A stretch of 64,000 bases of DNA from NCBI GenBank assembly GCA_002205965.3, contig NADL03000773.1, forward strand, positions 186,001-250,000, read 5' to 3'. The notes under the pieces are model-generated. The model was not told where the DNA came from. It made no database searches and saw only the letters and a list, made by a program, of their open reading frames with translations. Both the position numbers and the translations under genes were made by a program. Origin of the DNA: Kappaphycus alvarezii. Taxonomy: Eukaryota; Rhodophyta; Florideophyceae; Gigartinales; Solieriaceae. Every line of letters starts with the position of its first letter. Positions within the stretch are counted from its first letter, which is position 1. This document shows, piece by piece, positions 12,440-24,180 of this stretch.

Positions 12440-12720
12440 TTGAATCGGGGGACGAGGACCTTCAACCGCCCCGTACCAGCTGGAACGTCGCCTACAGCGG
12501 AAAAGCTCCGGGAAATACCCAGGACTTCGTCGCGGGATTGCCGGGCAGCAATCGGCTGCTTCCCGTCGCAATCTCCACCCTCGGCGGCTGGCACCCAGAC
12601 GTATTTTCCCTCCGTGACCGAGGTGGCACGCTCAGTCGCTAATCGTGCCAAGGAGCAGTTCCCCAAGATCTTGGCCCGGATGGGGCAAGCCGGGTCCTTA
12701 TCAAGGGACCGCCGAAGATA
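12440..12720 (+). mobile_element. Family R retroelement, C-terminal fragment
   Basis: Reading across frames gives the C-terminal region seen in the other family R copies: a basic FN(R/P)-type segment, a loop rich in Arg, then the hallmark ISTLGGW(H/K)PD and an alanine-rich helix ending in VARSVANRAKEQFP. The closest relative in the window is the fragment at 29522-29752 on the other strand, which ends with nearly the same helix. No reverse-transcriptase core precedes it, so it is a 5'-truncated copy. Confidence 0.6.
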
Positions 12721-13009
12721 GTCATTACTGTACCGTTGGATTACTGTATGGTCGGACGGAGTATGACCGCTGAGGGTCAACAAATACTAGCCCGTTGATG
12801 GCCGACAGAAGCCTGCAGAGAGGCATCGTTGCGATCATTTCTAACATGGTAGCATCGCGCCGAGTTCTCTGAAAAACTACCCTCCAACCTTTCACAATTT
12901 CAACGCCTTTATTGCCCTTCTCTAACCACTGCTCCCAGAGATCTCTCTTTGCTTTTACGTTGCATCACTCCTGCACGTCTGACCGTCGCTGTATACATCG
13001 CAGCCGAAC

Positions 13010-14110
13010 ATGGCTGGCAAAGGTGATTCTCTTGGAAAACCTTCAAGGCTTCCTGGGACCAGTGACTTCAGTCAGAGGCGTCGACGACTCAAAACCTACA
13101 TCCAGAGAGAAGATTTAGAACCACTTGGAATCAAGTCACGACCTGAGAATGCATCGCAAGCTCAGCTCCCTCGTTGGGATAGCGCTCACATTCGTGCCAA
13201 ACCGGCAACTATCCTGACACTTGCAAACGGTCCGATGCTCCAAACAAGTTCCACTATTGATGATGATGAACCAGGAGCTAGGTATCTTTGGGGCGCACTT
13301 GCTCGACTTTATACTACGTCGAACGAACACACTGTAATCAACTTTCTTCAAGATTTGGAGATTCTATTGTACGAAGGAGGATCAAGCTAGAAAGGATACT
13401 TGAACAATTTTCACGTCGTCGCTCGACAAGGCTAGTCCGAAAGAGGAGAAGGTGTCTAAACAGATTTGTACATTGATGGAGCACTTTGCTCCGATCACAA
13501 TGATTTCAAGCAAGCTATTCTACGAGGAGCTTATCAACACAATCTCCACTGAAATATAACGGCAAAATGCCAAAGAATTTAATGGTGGTCTCAACGTTCC
13601 AAAGGCTTCCACTGTAGAAGCAAGTAACAGGGACCGAGGCAACGGAGTTCAAGCTGTACGAGTGAACAAGGACAATGGTCGAACTTATTCTGATCTATGT
13701 TGGGTTTGTGGGCAATCTGGACATCGCTTTAAGGATTGCTACTTTCGCGCTGACAAATCAAACGACAGAAGTCGTGGCCGTTTTCGTGGGTGAGGCCGAG
13801 GATTCGGGAGAGGTCAATACCGCGGTCGTCGAGGCCGTGGTGGACATCCTTATTCGCACAAAAATGGGAATCACAACAGCAACCTTTGGCGTAACAACCA
13901 TCAACCTCAAGGAAACCTTCGTCACGGAAGCCCATCTGCTCCTGGTCAATCTGCACTGCCTGTCCGCATATACCATCGGCCAGCACCAAATTATCTAGGT
14001 CCTTGTCAAGTTCAAGAGGGTTTTCAAGGAAACAGAGGAACAGACACAAGTTACACCTATGGCTTCATGGCCTAGATCAAGTTCAAGTCGGCAATCGCAA
14101 AATTTTGGAT
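13010..14110 (+). pseudogene. Ty1/copia gag-like polyprotein, decayed
   Basis: The ATG at 13010 begins a gag-like protein with a capsid-type helical region (WDSAHIRAK, ARYLWGALARLYTTSNEHT). After several frame breaks it reaches a zinc knuckle of the CX2CX4HX4C type (CWVCGQSGHRFKDC, 13698-13740) followed by an Arg/Gly-rich stretch that probably binds RNA. Stops occur near 13390 and 13558. The frame leads towards the protease, but an unrelated TIR element interrupts it at 14148; the copia sequence resumes at 15569. In an intact element this protein would form the particle that packages the element RNA. Confidence 0.7.
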
Positions 14111-14147
14111 GGCCAAGTCTTGTGATGCTCTGATTGGCTCAGGGGAT

Positions 14148-15568
14148 GTAGTGCAATGCGCGTTGCGCAGTTCTTCTTTTCTAGGAATGGAACACTGTCA
14201 GAAAATGAGAAAACCAACACACGCACAGCAAGACCCACAGGGTGTTCACTGTCCCTCTTTCTCTTTAAGTACCCTGCGATGCAGTAGCACAGCTCACCGA
14301 CTGCGAGGAGAAATTGGGTTGGAAGAGAGCAGGTAATTCCTTGTACGGCTGGACGGTATACTTGTCCTCCGGGTTGTAAGGCCGGACTGTGGTCCGTGGA
14401 ATGCTAGAAACTTGATAAGGATCGATTCCAAAGAACCGTAGACACCAAGGGTGTAATACTGGACAAAGAAGATGTAGTAGTGGGTCAGCAGTGCTAAATA
14501 TCTCCTTTGGAGATACAGATGTTGTAACCAACAACAACCTTGAAGTTCCTATTTATATATAGACGACGGAGTCCGGGGCGCCAAGTATGAATAAATATCA
14601 CAAACAAACAACAAAAGGTGCATTATAATACTGGATAGGGAAGGGGAAATAAAAAGGGGGGACACGGACGGATAAACGTGGCTATAGCCAAAGTTTCCGT
14701 TGGCAAGGTTTCTGCAAAGGCGAAAGTTGGGAGTCAAGTTCAGAGCCAACACCGGGGTGGCTGTTTAATCTGGGTCCCTAGTGGCAAAGTAAGTATAAAT
14801 ACTAGTTACCTAGGCTAGTGTCTATCCGACCACGCACTGTCCTCATATGAGGACAATTTCCGTTACATTTTGGAAAGGAAAATGTTTTGGAAGCCCGAAA
14901 TTTTTACTAGAAAAAAGGTTTTTTATGTTTAGTTACAGTACAGTAATTTTTACTGTACATGCGCCCTCGTTTCTGAAACCCCCACGATAATACGAACTAT
15001 TTTACCTTCCAAAATGAAGTCGTTTTCACAACTTCTTGCGAAGAGCGGAAGCTGGTGAGGGAAAATTGGTCTAGCCTTCACCGAGGTCAACAATCTTGAA
15101 AAGTTTGTTTTGATCGGCCATCTACACTCATGAACTAATGCGGAGGGACAAGAAATGCGCTGAGGTAAAAAAGTTTTGTATTGAAAAAGAAGTGCTGAAA
15201 GTAGTCCTCATATGAGGACAACGGTCCAATAGACACTAGGGTTATATACGACGGCGGGATGAGTGAAGTTAAGGTCAGCCAAGTAAGGGAGATCCAAGTT
15301 AGAGATAAGTAAATTCGACACTTGGCCCAATAGGTGCATTTCACCCGCGAAAATATCAAGTCCAATTTGGGGGCCGAGTGATCCAGATTGCAAGCACTCA
15401 AGTCCCCTCGGGTGCATATACAGTACTTGGAATAATAGTGGGCGACAAGCGAAAATTGTCCTTACTGTACAGCACAGTGCCTGCTGGTTAGCAGTGAATC
15501 AGATCAAAAAAAGATCACCAAAATCAGCTCTGCCGATGGCAGTACGGTGTGAGTACCAATTGTACTAC
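14148..15568 (-). mobile_element. GTAGTG-type TIR element, copy 1, inserted in copia
   Basis: Non-autonomous-looking DNA element with 10-bp terminal inverted repeats (GTAGTGCAAT at the left, GTAGTACAAT as the complement of the right end). It is flanked by a perfect 7-bp target duplication AGGGGAT (14141-14147 and 15569-15575). Without the MITE inside it the element is about 1000 bp. It is homologous along its length, in opposite orientation, to the element at 33661-34645. It has no transposase; short frames (for example near 14265-14537) are shared with copy 2 but show no known domain. Copia coding sequence resumes directly after the right duplication, which confirms insertion into that element. 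Confidence 0.75.
14819..15235. mobile_element. 417-bp MITE-like element, TSD CTAG
   Basis: Short element with imperfect 13-15-bp terminal inverted repeats (TGTCTATCCGACC at the left; the complement of the right end begins TGTCTATTGGACC). Just inside each end is the palindrome TCCTCATATGAGGA. It is flanked by CTAG at 14815-14818 and 15236-15239. The homologous element at 33661-34645 lacks this insert and has a single CTAG at the corresponding point near 33981, which is direct evidence of an empty site. It contains an ACAGT/ACTGT run near 14940 and no coding capacity. Confidence 0.75.
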
Positions 15569-18005
15569 AGGGGATTTGCACCATTTTTTCACTCTAAGAG
15601 CTCATTCCTTAGCTATGAAACGATTCAAACTGACGATGTTCAAGCGACATCCAAACTATCTGTTTTGGTAGGAAAGGGACAATTCTACATTCCTTTGGCA
15701 GGGGTATTCTTTGTGGAGGAATACCCTGCTCCTCGTTTTCAGACCAGCATACTTTCTGTTTGTTTGTTAACCCGGCGCCTTAACATCTTTTTCACAGTGG
15801 ACCCTCCGGAATAGAACGCGTAAGCACTTTTGTTGTATCAATTCGTGGCTCTGGAGATGTTGTGGAGGCGATCAGGATTAATAATGATGGCCTCTATCGA
15901 TTTACACTGCCATCCAAAGGTGTCAATCAAGATTATAAAGCTCTTTGCAAAGCTCAGGGCCTTTGGAAATCCACACAGCAACCCCAAATGAACTAGGTTT
16001 CAATCTTTGCTCTGCATCCATTGGTAAGAAGACGGAGAGAAAGCTTGCATTGGTATCGCATAGTCGAGCAGGAAACCCTCTTTCTGGAAAATACATGCAG
16101 TTGTCGAACACTTTTCAAGATCTTACTTACTTCCCGAGAAATATTTTGGAGGAAATGCTCTTCATTCTCTCTTTAATTTCCAAAGCACAACGACGACCCA
16201 TACAACCTAGCCACCGAATCACTTACTACCCGCTTGAGATTGTGCATGTCGACATTAGTGGAAAAATAATTCAGCGCCCCCTCGGAAACAGCAATTACTG
16301 CGATGGATTCGTCGATGATCGCAACGCAAAGAGCGATGTTTTCTTTATCAAAAAGAAGTCATATTTTTCCAGCACTGGCTTATTATAAGGAACGATCGGA
16401 GAATTCCACCAGATGCACGGTAATCGACATAGGTCTCGACGGAGCTGGCTAAAACATGTCCAGTATGGTAAAGAATTTCGCGCTATCGAATGGAATCCGG
16501 TTAGAGACGAGTCCGACGCATGCTCCAAAAATCAACGGCGTTGCCGAAAGTTTCATGAAAGAATTGGGAGTTCATACTCATGTTCTTCTATTCGAGGCAA
16601 AGCTTGGAAACGAGTTGTGGACTGAAGCAATGAGCCAAAGCAACTGGCTTCGCAACCGTCTTCCGTCAGATATAGTGAACGGACGCATTCCAATCCTCTG
16701 GTACAACAGGCCTCATCGTTGAAGGAGGGGATGTAAGTAGTGCATACCTCTATGGTGGGATATACACCACTTTTTACATGGAACAACCCACAGATTTAAC
16801 TGGAAACCAAGAGCGCTCATAGTTCGTGTGCAAGTTGCGAAATTCAATTTGCGGACTGCATCAGGCATGCATAATTTGGGGCTCCCTGCTCGATGTGAAA
16901 ATATTGAGCTGGGATTTCAAGCAGTCTCGTGTTGACGCAAGAGTATTTTACAAGTTGTTTGGTAAGTGGTTTATCATCCTTGTCATCATCGTTGATGATA
17001 TGGCAGTGGCAAGCAAATCCAAAGCACTACTGGAGCACTTCAAGAAAAGGTTCAGCAAGGGGTTCGATGTCAAACTATCTGGACAACTCAAGTCGTTTCT
17101 CGGATGGGAAGTCTATCAAAATAAAGACGGAATCAAGGTTATTCAACAGCGTTATGTTGAACAGCTTTTAAGAAAACATGGGTTGCAGCTTTTAAGAAAA
17201 CATGGGTTGCATGGGGCAAACGGGCCTGGACTCCACTTCTCAAGTATGAAGATGTCACCGCAGCGACAATGTACGACAAGAAGCTTACTAAGAAAGAAAA
17301 TTAGAGTTACTGTGCAACTACAGGCGAGCTACTACACCTTGCAGTGTTCACACGACCTGACATTGCCTTTTCAATGAACGCTTTAGAAAGTCAAGTGCAC
17401 ATACCGACAGTTCGCCACGCCTTCCTGATGAATCGCTTACTTCGTTATGTCTCTGGTACTCGCCGCTCTGGCATCAAATTCTCGAAGAATGGTAGGGACC
17501 AAAGGGAATCTGCTGATTCTGCTATCATCCAAGCATTTGTGGATTCAAATTGAGTTGGTGATAATAACTCTAGAAAATCAATAACTGGCTTTATTGTTTT
17601 GGTCAACGATGCGCCCGTTGTGTGGAAAATCCAACGCCAGACAATCATCTCCCTTTCTTCAACGGAAGTTTAGTATGTAGCTTTGTTTTCCGGCGTCAAG
17701 GAGATACTGTGGATGCGAAGGCTCTTCTTTGAAAAGATGGTCATCGCGTCGTACCTAGCAGAGATGAAAATACCCAAGACTCTTCTTTTCACAGACAATA
17801 CTGCAGCAATTTGTAGCGCGGAACGGGATCAAGTATCTGCAAAGAGCAAGTACATTGAGTTCAAGTGCCATCATGTGCACCACCACATTGAGAAGGGTTC
17901 AGTGTAGTTAGTTCATTTTTGGACTGAAGATCAAGTGGCTCTCATTCTAACCAAGGCTGTAAACCGATCAACTCTAGAAAATCACCGTTATCGCCTTTTG
18001 TCCTA
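15569..18005 (+). pseudogene. Ty1/copia pol: protease end, integrase, RT, RNase H, decayed
   Basis: The copia frame resumes with the protease end (15575-15690, including VLVGKGQFYIPLAG). The integrase C-terminal half follows, with an APKINGVAESFMK segment (about 16520) that includes the catalytic-Glu region. The reverse transcriptase has VSSAYLYGGIYTTFYMEQP (about 16735), NSICGLHQA and the YVDD-equivalent box IIVDDMAVA (about 16990). RNase H follows with KSITGFIVLVNDAPVVW, a LSSTEV box and FTDNTAAICSA (17575-17820). Several in-frame stops (for example near 15993, 16819, 17551 and 17673) and frame breaks show true decay. A 24-bp tandem duplication lies at 17164-17211. The element ends near 18005; LTRs were not identified. 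Confidence 0.85.
17164..17211 (+). repeat. 24-bp tandem duplication in copia RT
   Basis: Two adjacent copies of a 24-bp unit (beginning CTTTTAAGAAAACATGGG) add eight residues to the decayed reverse transcriptase without changing its frame. Confidence 0.8.
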
Positions 18006-18765
18006 GCACTTTACTGCAGAATGCTTCGTGTTGTGAGGACATTTTTGTTCGGGATTATCCTCATTTATTTCTATGTCGCTTTGGGCGAAGAGGACTGGAG
18101 TTTCTTTCAACTCCTCTCTTCCTAACCTCAGCAGTAACTTCCCATCTTCGTTACCCGCTTTGAGTTTAGCCTGCAACTGATGCAGGCGCGACAGGTTTCC
18201 ACCCACCCCTGCCTGCCTAGTTGATATATGAATACCAAAGCGTTGCGGAGCGCGTTGTGGAAGCTTGTGCGGACGAACCCGGAATTGTAGAGGTAGGCTT
18301 AGTGATCACCATGAGGTTCCATAATTCTCTTACAGTGTTGACAATTTTTCGTCATGCAGTCGGTTTAGACCGGTAATCCGAGGTTATGGGATAGTATCAC
18401 GGTCCAGTGGGCCCGTGACACCTTGGTAGCATTGGTAGCGAGGGCGAGGAGGAATTCTGCGTCGGGACTGTGGCTGAAGGCGATGCTACAGATCTGGGGC
18501 CTTATTTTGCCGACACTAGGTAGCTCCGGGCTGGACAAGCTGCGAATGGGTCATCGTTCCAGAAAGACTTGGCCCAGGCCTCCTGCTGTACCATACTGAG
18601 TGGTGTTAAGATTTCGGTGGGTGTGCCAGCAATGGCAGTTGGTTCAAAAGAGCTTAGGTCAAAAGATAACCAGAGAATTATTACAAAATTATTTAAATAA
18701 CCATGTCATCTGTTAATTACAAAAAGGTAATCAATTAATGACATTAGCCTCGTCAAATAAACAAT
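18006..18765. other. Unassigned DNA between copia and TIR element copy 3
   Basis: No supported gene. The left part follows the copia RNase H end and may contain remains of its 3' LTR, but I cannot match it to a 5' LTR. The right part (18650-18765) is AT-rich. Confidence 0.35.
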
Positions 18766-18942
18766 AGCGTTTATACCTACCTGGCCACTAGGAACACCGA
18801 ATAAACAGTCATGTCTGTGCTGGCCCTTAACAAAACTCCCAATATTCGCCTATTCAGCTCCTTTCCAACCAAAAAATTGGCTATAGCCACGTTTATCCGC
18901 CTAATTTCTCCTTTTCACCCCTTCCTGTCCCATACTGTATTA

Positions 18943-21027
18943 CAGACTTCTCTCCATAAGTGGAACCCTAGGGGAGAGCGACAAGTTTTCCACTTATCGT
19001 GGGGTTCCACTTATCAACGTTAATCATAACGGCCAATAATAGCCAATCATTTATGCAGTATCAAAAAATTATTTAAAAAAGCTATCGTCCTCGTCTGTTG
19101 GGAGGCGTTAATCATCTCAGCTCTTATGGAACTCTGCATTCTGCGAATTGAGCGCAGAAACGCAGAGTTGTTGACATCACCATCCATTGACTGTGCAATT
19201 TGCTTTGCCATAGCCAATATTTTGAGTTGCTCACTTGCACTTGGCAGCTGGACGTCAGGAATATCAAGTTCCCCATCGCTATCGTTTTCAATAAAACGTT
19301 CATCAGCCAAGATAACTGACATGAGTGTTCCATCATCGACTTGTTGAATAACGTCATCTTCTCCGCCTGGGCTTAGCAACTCGCTAATCGCGATCCTGTG
19401 TGATGTTCCTGCACACAATTGTGCGACCTTACCTTCTAAGTCTTCTCGGACATCTGCCTCAGTACTAAGAACACCGACAGATTCAGTATTTCCAACCAGT
19501 CCTGTTTGTCTCCAACAATTCTCAATAAAAACCGCGGGCAGCTCCATCCACACCTTCTTAAACCACCTCATCGCCTACACATCCACCTTGCTTCAATTGC
19601 ACATCTACGTTATGCAAAGCCCTCTCCATATGTAGTCGCCTATACCTTAGCTTAAGTGCAGCTATAATGCCGGCGTCCATGGGCTGGATTTTTGAGGTAC
19701 AGTTGGGAGGTAGAAATAAAACTTTGACGTTAGCGGTCACAGGTAACGAGGCTTCGGACCCATGTGCACTGCAGATGTATATCAGTAAAACAACTTCTCG
19801 CTCAGGTTGCTCAGCAATGTAGGTTTGAAATCTTTCCAGCCAACGAAAGAACAAATTGGATGTCATCCAGGCCTTATTATTCGCGTGATAGTCAAACCCA
19901 AGTTCTGTTCCGGTTTTCTTCTTAAAAACAGGAGGTATAATTGATTTTCCAATTACAATGAGCTCGATCTTTTCCGAGCCATCAGCGTTGGTACACGGCA
20001 TAAAAGTTAACCGTTCTTTAGCTTTCTTTCGTCCGGTCAATCTCTCCCTCCCAATCGTTGTTTCTGGTGCCAAACTGTACAGTAAACCACATTCATCCGC
20101 ATTGAAAATATCTCGCGGGGAGTAGCCTCGTAAAACTTCCTTAATTCGAGGCATCTCCTGCTCTAAAAGTTCTTCGTTGGCGTCCTATGCTTCTCCGTGT
20201 GACTTGAAAACACGGAGTCCCCAACGACGTTTGAATTTTGTGAGCCAGCCCTCGGAAAACTTTAAATTTACTTGCTCCAAAGGCGAGATATTTCTGTTCG
20301 CTAAAACTTGCAGCTCTGCACCTTTCCGATGGATAAAATAACCATTGATGTTAATCCGAGACGCATATTTATCACAAACCCATTGAAACAAAGCCTTTTC
20401 AAGCTGTTGATTTTTACCGGGCCTGTCTCTCAATTTTTTCGAAATTTCCTTGTCAGTCCCGCACGTGAAAGAAGCTATCTGATTCAAAATTCGCGACATG
20501 GTTGCTTTGTCAGGTGCTTGTTCCAGTTTAAATTTATTCTTAGCCCACTCCATCATCGCTGTGAGGGAGGAGTGTTCCCTTTTTTGGCGGCGGCGGGCAT
20601 TCTCTAAGCAAATTTCTTTCTTTTGCTTAATTTTCAAGTTGTTCTTCTTCATGAGGGCAATCGAAAGGACTAGAAGTACTTTCAGTGCTTGAAAATGATG
20701 GGCATCCGGAAGTAGCTCTTGGTTGTGACAGATTTCGTTATTGGCGTAAATCTTTTGTCTTGACAAGACCTCGCATTTCAAGCCGCTTCACCAGATATTT
20801 ACATTTCGTAAATGATAAGAGCAGTGTGGTGCTTAAAATTAACCTAAAATTAGGATTTTTGTCAAGAGAACAGAATGAGATTTCGTCTGAGGGGTTCCAT
20901 TTATAAAATTTGGAACGATATTGCTTTTTAGTTAAAATATTAGTGGTGTTTCTGCGGGAGACGTGGTCTTGTTCCAATTATCGTGCTGTTCCACTTATTG
21001 GCTGTTCCACTTATGGAGAAACCCCTG
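18943..21027 (-). mobile_element. pogo/Tigger-type DNA transposon, complete ends, TSD TA
   Basis: Element of 2085 bp that begins CAG and ends CTG within TA target duplications (18941-18942 and 21028-21029). The terminal inverted repeats are about 24 bp and share CTCCATAAGTGGAAC. Repeats of TTCCACTTAT lie just inside both ends and could be transposase binding sites. It encodes a transposase pseudogene on the minus strand. The homologous uninterrupted sequence in GTAGTG-type copies 1 and 2 gives the empty site. Confidence 0.85.
19047..20781 (-). pseudogene. pogo/Tigger transposase, inactivated
   Basis: Read on the minus strand from about 20781. The N-terminal part has a psq/CENP-B-type helix-turn-helix region (LTAMMEWAKNKFKLEQAP) and a second DNA-binding part (QWVCDKYASRININGYFI, FSEGWLTKFKRRWGLRVF). 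The DDE_1 core starts with FNADECGLLYSL, holding the first catalytic Asp, and ends with QPMDAGIIAALKLRYRR, holding the third. The second box, normally LLxDNCSAH, reads LIYICSAHG, so its Asp is lost. One in-frame TAG lies at about 20188, and a frame change of the opposite type (+1) at about 19575 leads into the C-terminal tail (WMELPAVFIENCW). The gene is dead by several independent lesions, and could have moved only with help from an active relative. Confidence 0.85.
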
Positions 21028-21469
21028 TACCACTTTTATTGTTCGCCTGTGATATTTAATCAACCTTGTTGCCCGGATTCCGGCGCCTACATACAAATAG
21101 GAACTTCGGGGTTGTCTTTGGTGGCAAAACATTATCTATAAAGGAGATACTCAGCGCTTATGACTCACCTTCACATTGCTCGTTACCCTGTCCTGTACCC
21201 CCGGTGTCCTCTGTAATTTTGATTTGATTCTTCGCAAGTTTCTAGCATTCCGCGGATCAATGTATGGGTCAATTAAAACCCTTAGGGTCAAAAGGCCGTC
21301 CAAGCGTCCAAAAAATCACCCGCGCTCTATCAACCCATCCCCAGCTCGACATCGGCGAGCTTAAAGAAAAATTGACAGCGAAATCCCTATGATTCTTTTT
21401 GTGTTTTCAGTTTTCTCATTATCCTACGGAATGTCGTGACTCAAAGAGAACACCTCCGCATTGCACTAC

Positions 21470-23150
21470 AAATGCCTACAAATTTCAAGCTCAAATAATG
21501 AACACAGTATATATTACTAATAAAGTAAGTCATACAGAGTTTTGAAAATGCAGTTTTTTAAAGACCTCTTATTGATTGCAAAAGTCATGAATCGAGAGTA
21601 AACTACTAAGGACAGCCTCCTTTTTCAGAAGTTGTGGATCTTTTTCCAAATCATTAGATATTCTATTAAGTTAAGAGATCATCCTCACACAGCAGTACAA
21701 TACATCATTTATTCTAATATCAACAGAGGACTGTCAACTATTGATCGGAATGATATCAACAGAGAAATGTGAACTTTTGCTGTGAATCAAACGATTTGAT
21801 GGTACTGTACGTAATATTACATATAACGGTTTCCAGAGCAAATTCTAATTTTTTAATTTAATTTTTTCAAAATTAAATAGAACTAAATATCTCATGACAC
21901 ATGCGAATGTTTTGAAATAAAGAACTTGGTATGGTCAAAGAACGCCAGTTTTGCGAAAAGACTAACTATTAATCAATATACGAAGTCTCACAGCCGAACC
22001 AGATACTTCGCGGTTCCGACTGTACGCAGAGTCATGATTTTCTTCATAATACTCCTTTCCTCCAACAACCATCACTGTGCAAGGCAAAAGTCCTCCTTTT
22101 AAGCCGGATATCAATCTTCGGTGTTAATAATCATCCATTTTGCGTTCAATGGGCTTCGAATTTTTTTTCAGACGGACGTTGAATGAAAGTTGGACATCAA
22201 ATCCTATTCAAATAATATAAATCTGGATTACAAAGAAGACAAAACACAAAAAAGACAAGTAATTACCTTTCTTCCACCGCTTTAAAGAAGCAGGTGGGAG
22301 CGAAAAAATTCTCAAAATGAATATATTCCAACTTTATTCCAACTTCAGGGGTTTGGAAATATCTGGGGACTATTCCGTGATTATTTGTAACCAACTAAAA
22401 TATTTAGCGGAGCAGGAAAATTGATATAAGATGTACGCAAATAAAGGTGACAGTAGAAAGCTTGTCCTGGAGGACTTTTGCATATTAGGCTTAAGTTGCA
22501 TGGGACGTCATTTTCAGACGAGTCGGGTCACTCTCGTATTCTCAAATATTTAGGGAGAATTCCACTAGCTGGATTTGACACCAAGGACAGTGCATTGCAC
22601 CTAAGACATGAGGCAAACAAATAGAAAATGTACTTGTCCAAAAGCATTTCCATTCATTTTTTCTCTCGCAGCCATGCTCCTTCGACACTTCCCTTCTGCC
22701 CAGCGTGCTAACCGTGACAAAAAAACTACTTACGAGAGTGATAAAAGTCCACTTTTAGCATCGCAGGAAAGCAGAGCACTCCTGGTCCTAGCAGACGCTT
22801 TTGCTGAGCGGGATGCAGAACTTGAAAATTTCGGTAAATTCAGAGCACAGTGAGATCGATAAATAACAATATTTACCCTTTTTCCTTATTTTTTTTGCAA
22901 AAAGTGGGTATTAATCCAATTTGAAGACTTACTCCGCATTCAAAGCGATCGACAGTGTCTTTTTCTTGGGGATATTCGTCTTCTATAAAACAAGTTGGAG
23001 GACTTGAAAAACTAAATAAATGAAAAAATCTTTTCCGACACCAGATATTCAAGAGATTTATTCAACCTAAATGCGTCCGTTACAGCCAATATTTCGCTGG
23101 TGGAATAATAATGCTCCTGATGGGTCATATGAAGGGAAGCGAACTGAATT
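21470..23150. other. AT-rich decayed intergenic DNA
   Basis: No supported gene. Base composition drops sharply to AT-rich. A frame at 22608-22853 has no recognisable domain. I see no repeat shared with other parts of the window except one pentamer motif near 21802. Confidence 0.4.
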
Positions 23151-24180
23151 TGATGGACTTGTACATCATCTTTCTTCTACGCCAGAATAAACTGTAAGGC
23201 CACGGATGAAACATTAGTCCCAGAAAAAAAAGAAACTCGAAGTCCGTGAATGCTATAGCTAAGGTCACCTTAAGCCTCTCCCTAAGTTTTCTTCAAGCCT
23301 CTTCCAACCTTTTTTCCTTCTTCAAACTCTTCTTTTCTGATGCAGCAGCATGAATTTCTGCAAGGCTCTCGAAAAAATTACTAACAAATCGTCTGTAGTA
23401 GTCCTTCAGTCTGAGGAAGCTACTTACCTAAGTCGCACTTATCTTTGGAGGGATGCCTACGGTAATTTCAATCTTTCCTTCATCAACCTTAAATTCTGCT
23501 CTTTTTATGACGTGACTACGTAGCTTGATCTTCGATTGACCAAAACTGCATTTCGTCACCTTGATCTTAAGGTTCGCCTTCTGACATCACTCAAAACCAC
23601 CTCATAATTGGAAGACATTGTCCTCTGTATCCTTGGATAATTATAACCATATCATCCATGTATATCGTCACGAATGGCCTTCACCTTAGAAAATATTCAA
23701 TCATCTTATGGAACTTTTATAGTGCGTAAATTAATAAAAACGAAATCCCTTTGATTTTATATATTCCCCATCAGCACATTAATGTCTGCATCTTATTGCA
23801 CTTCTTGGGTGTCTGAATCTGCCACTATACTGTGTATGGGTAGAGTACCGTGAAAGCATTGACTTCAGGAAGGTCTTTTACACAGGTCCTCTATCCTATG
23901 CAATGAATATCGATGAGTATTTAGGATCCTGTTGATCTGAAATTAGTATACGCAAAAAGGAATCGCTCGCCATTTTTGTTATTAACCATGGCGATGAAGC
24001 CAACTAAACCGGAATTGATAATTAAATGGAACTAGAACGGGCCATTTAATTCCCTCTAGGCGACGTAATTGTATCTCTGCGCCATCCAGTGGGCCCAAAA
24101 ATGTATAGATCCCCATCTCTTTACTCAAATTCATTACTGACAGTAACGTAGGCCTGCTGAAGGCCGTCGATGTCATATAT
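23150..24180 (-). pseudogene. Ty3/gypsy reverse transcriptase/RNase H remnant, heavily decayed
   Basis: On the minus strand, reading near 23660, the segment FVTIYMDDMVI matches the catalytic YxDD box of Ty3-type reverse transcriptase. It is followed by a KVTKCSFGQSKIKL-type segment (about 23540) and KDYYRRFVSNFFE (about 23390), both typical of the Ty3 thumb and connection region. Upstream (23982-24176) the frame has only weak similarity to RT. Stops and shifts are frequent, and C-to-T type changes make the region AT-rich. It is not the same copy or age as the intact Ty3 element at 38860. Confidence 0.6.

Larger units (their letters stand above)
18766..21469 (+). mobile_element. GTAGTG-type TIR element, copy 3, split by a pogo element
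   Basis: The segments 18766-18942 and 21028-21469 together align with the right two thirds of copy 2, sharing CTACCTGGCCA, GGCTATAGCCACGTTTATCC, a long TTTGTGATATTTA-containing stretch and the right end CGCATTGCACTAC. The left end and its TIR are missing or unrecognisable. The split point carries the complete pogo-type element at 18943-21027. Sequence divergence is greater than between copies 1 and 2, so this copy is older. Confidence 0.65.

Noticed and set aside
11612-12571. Several open frames on both strands in the C/A-rich spacer
   Set aside because: Low-complexity translations (His/Pro/Thr-rich) next to a CA microsatellite; opposite-strand frames are equally long.
14148-15568. TIR element copy 1 as a solo LTR of the copia element
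   Set aside because: Ends are inverted repeats GTAGTG...CACTAC-like rather than TG...CA, the duplication is 7 bp, and a copy occurs in an unrelated DNA transposon.
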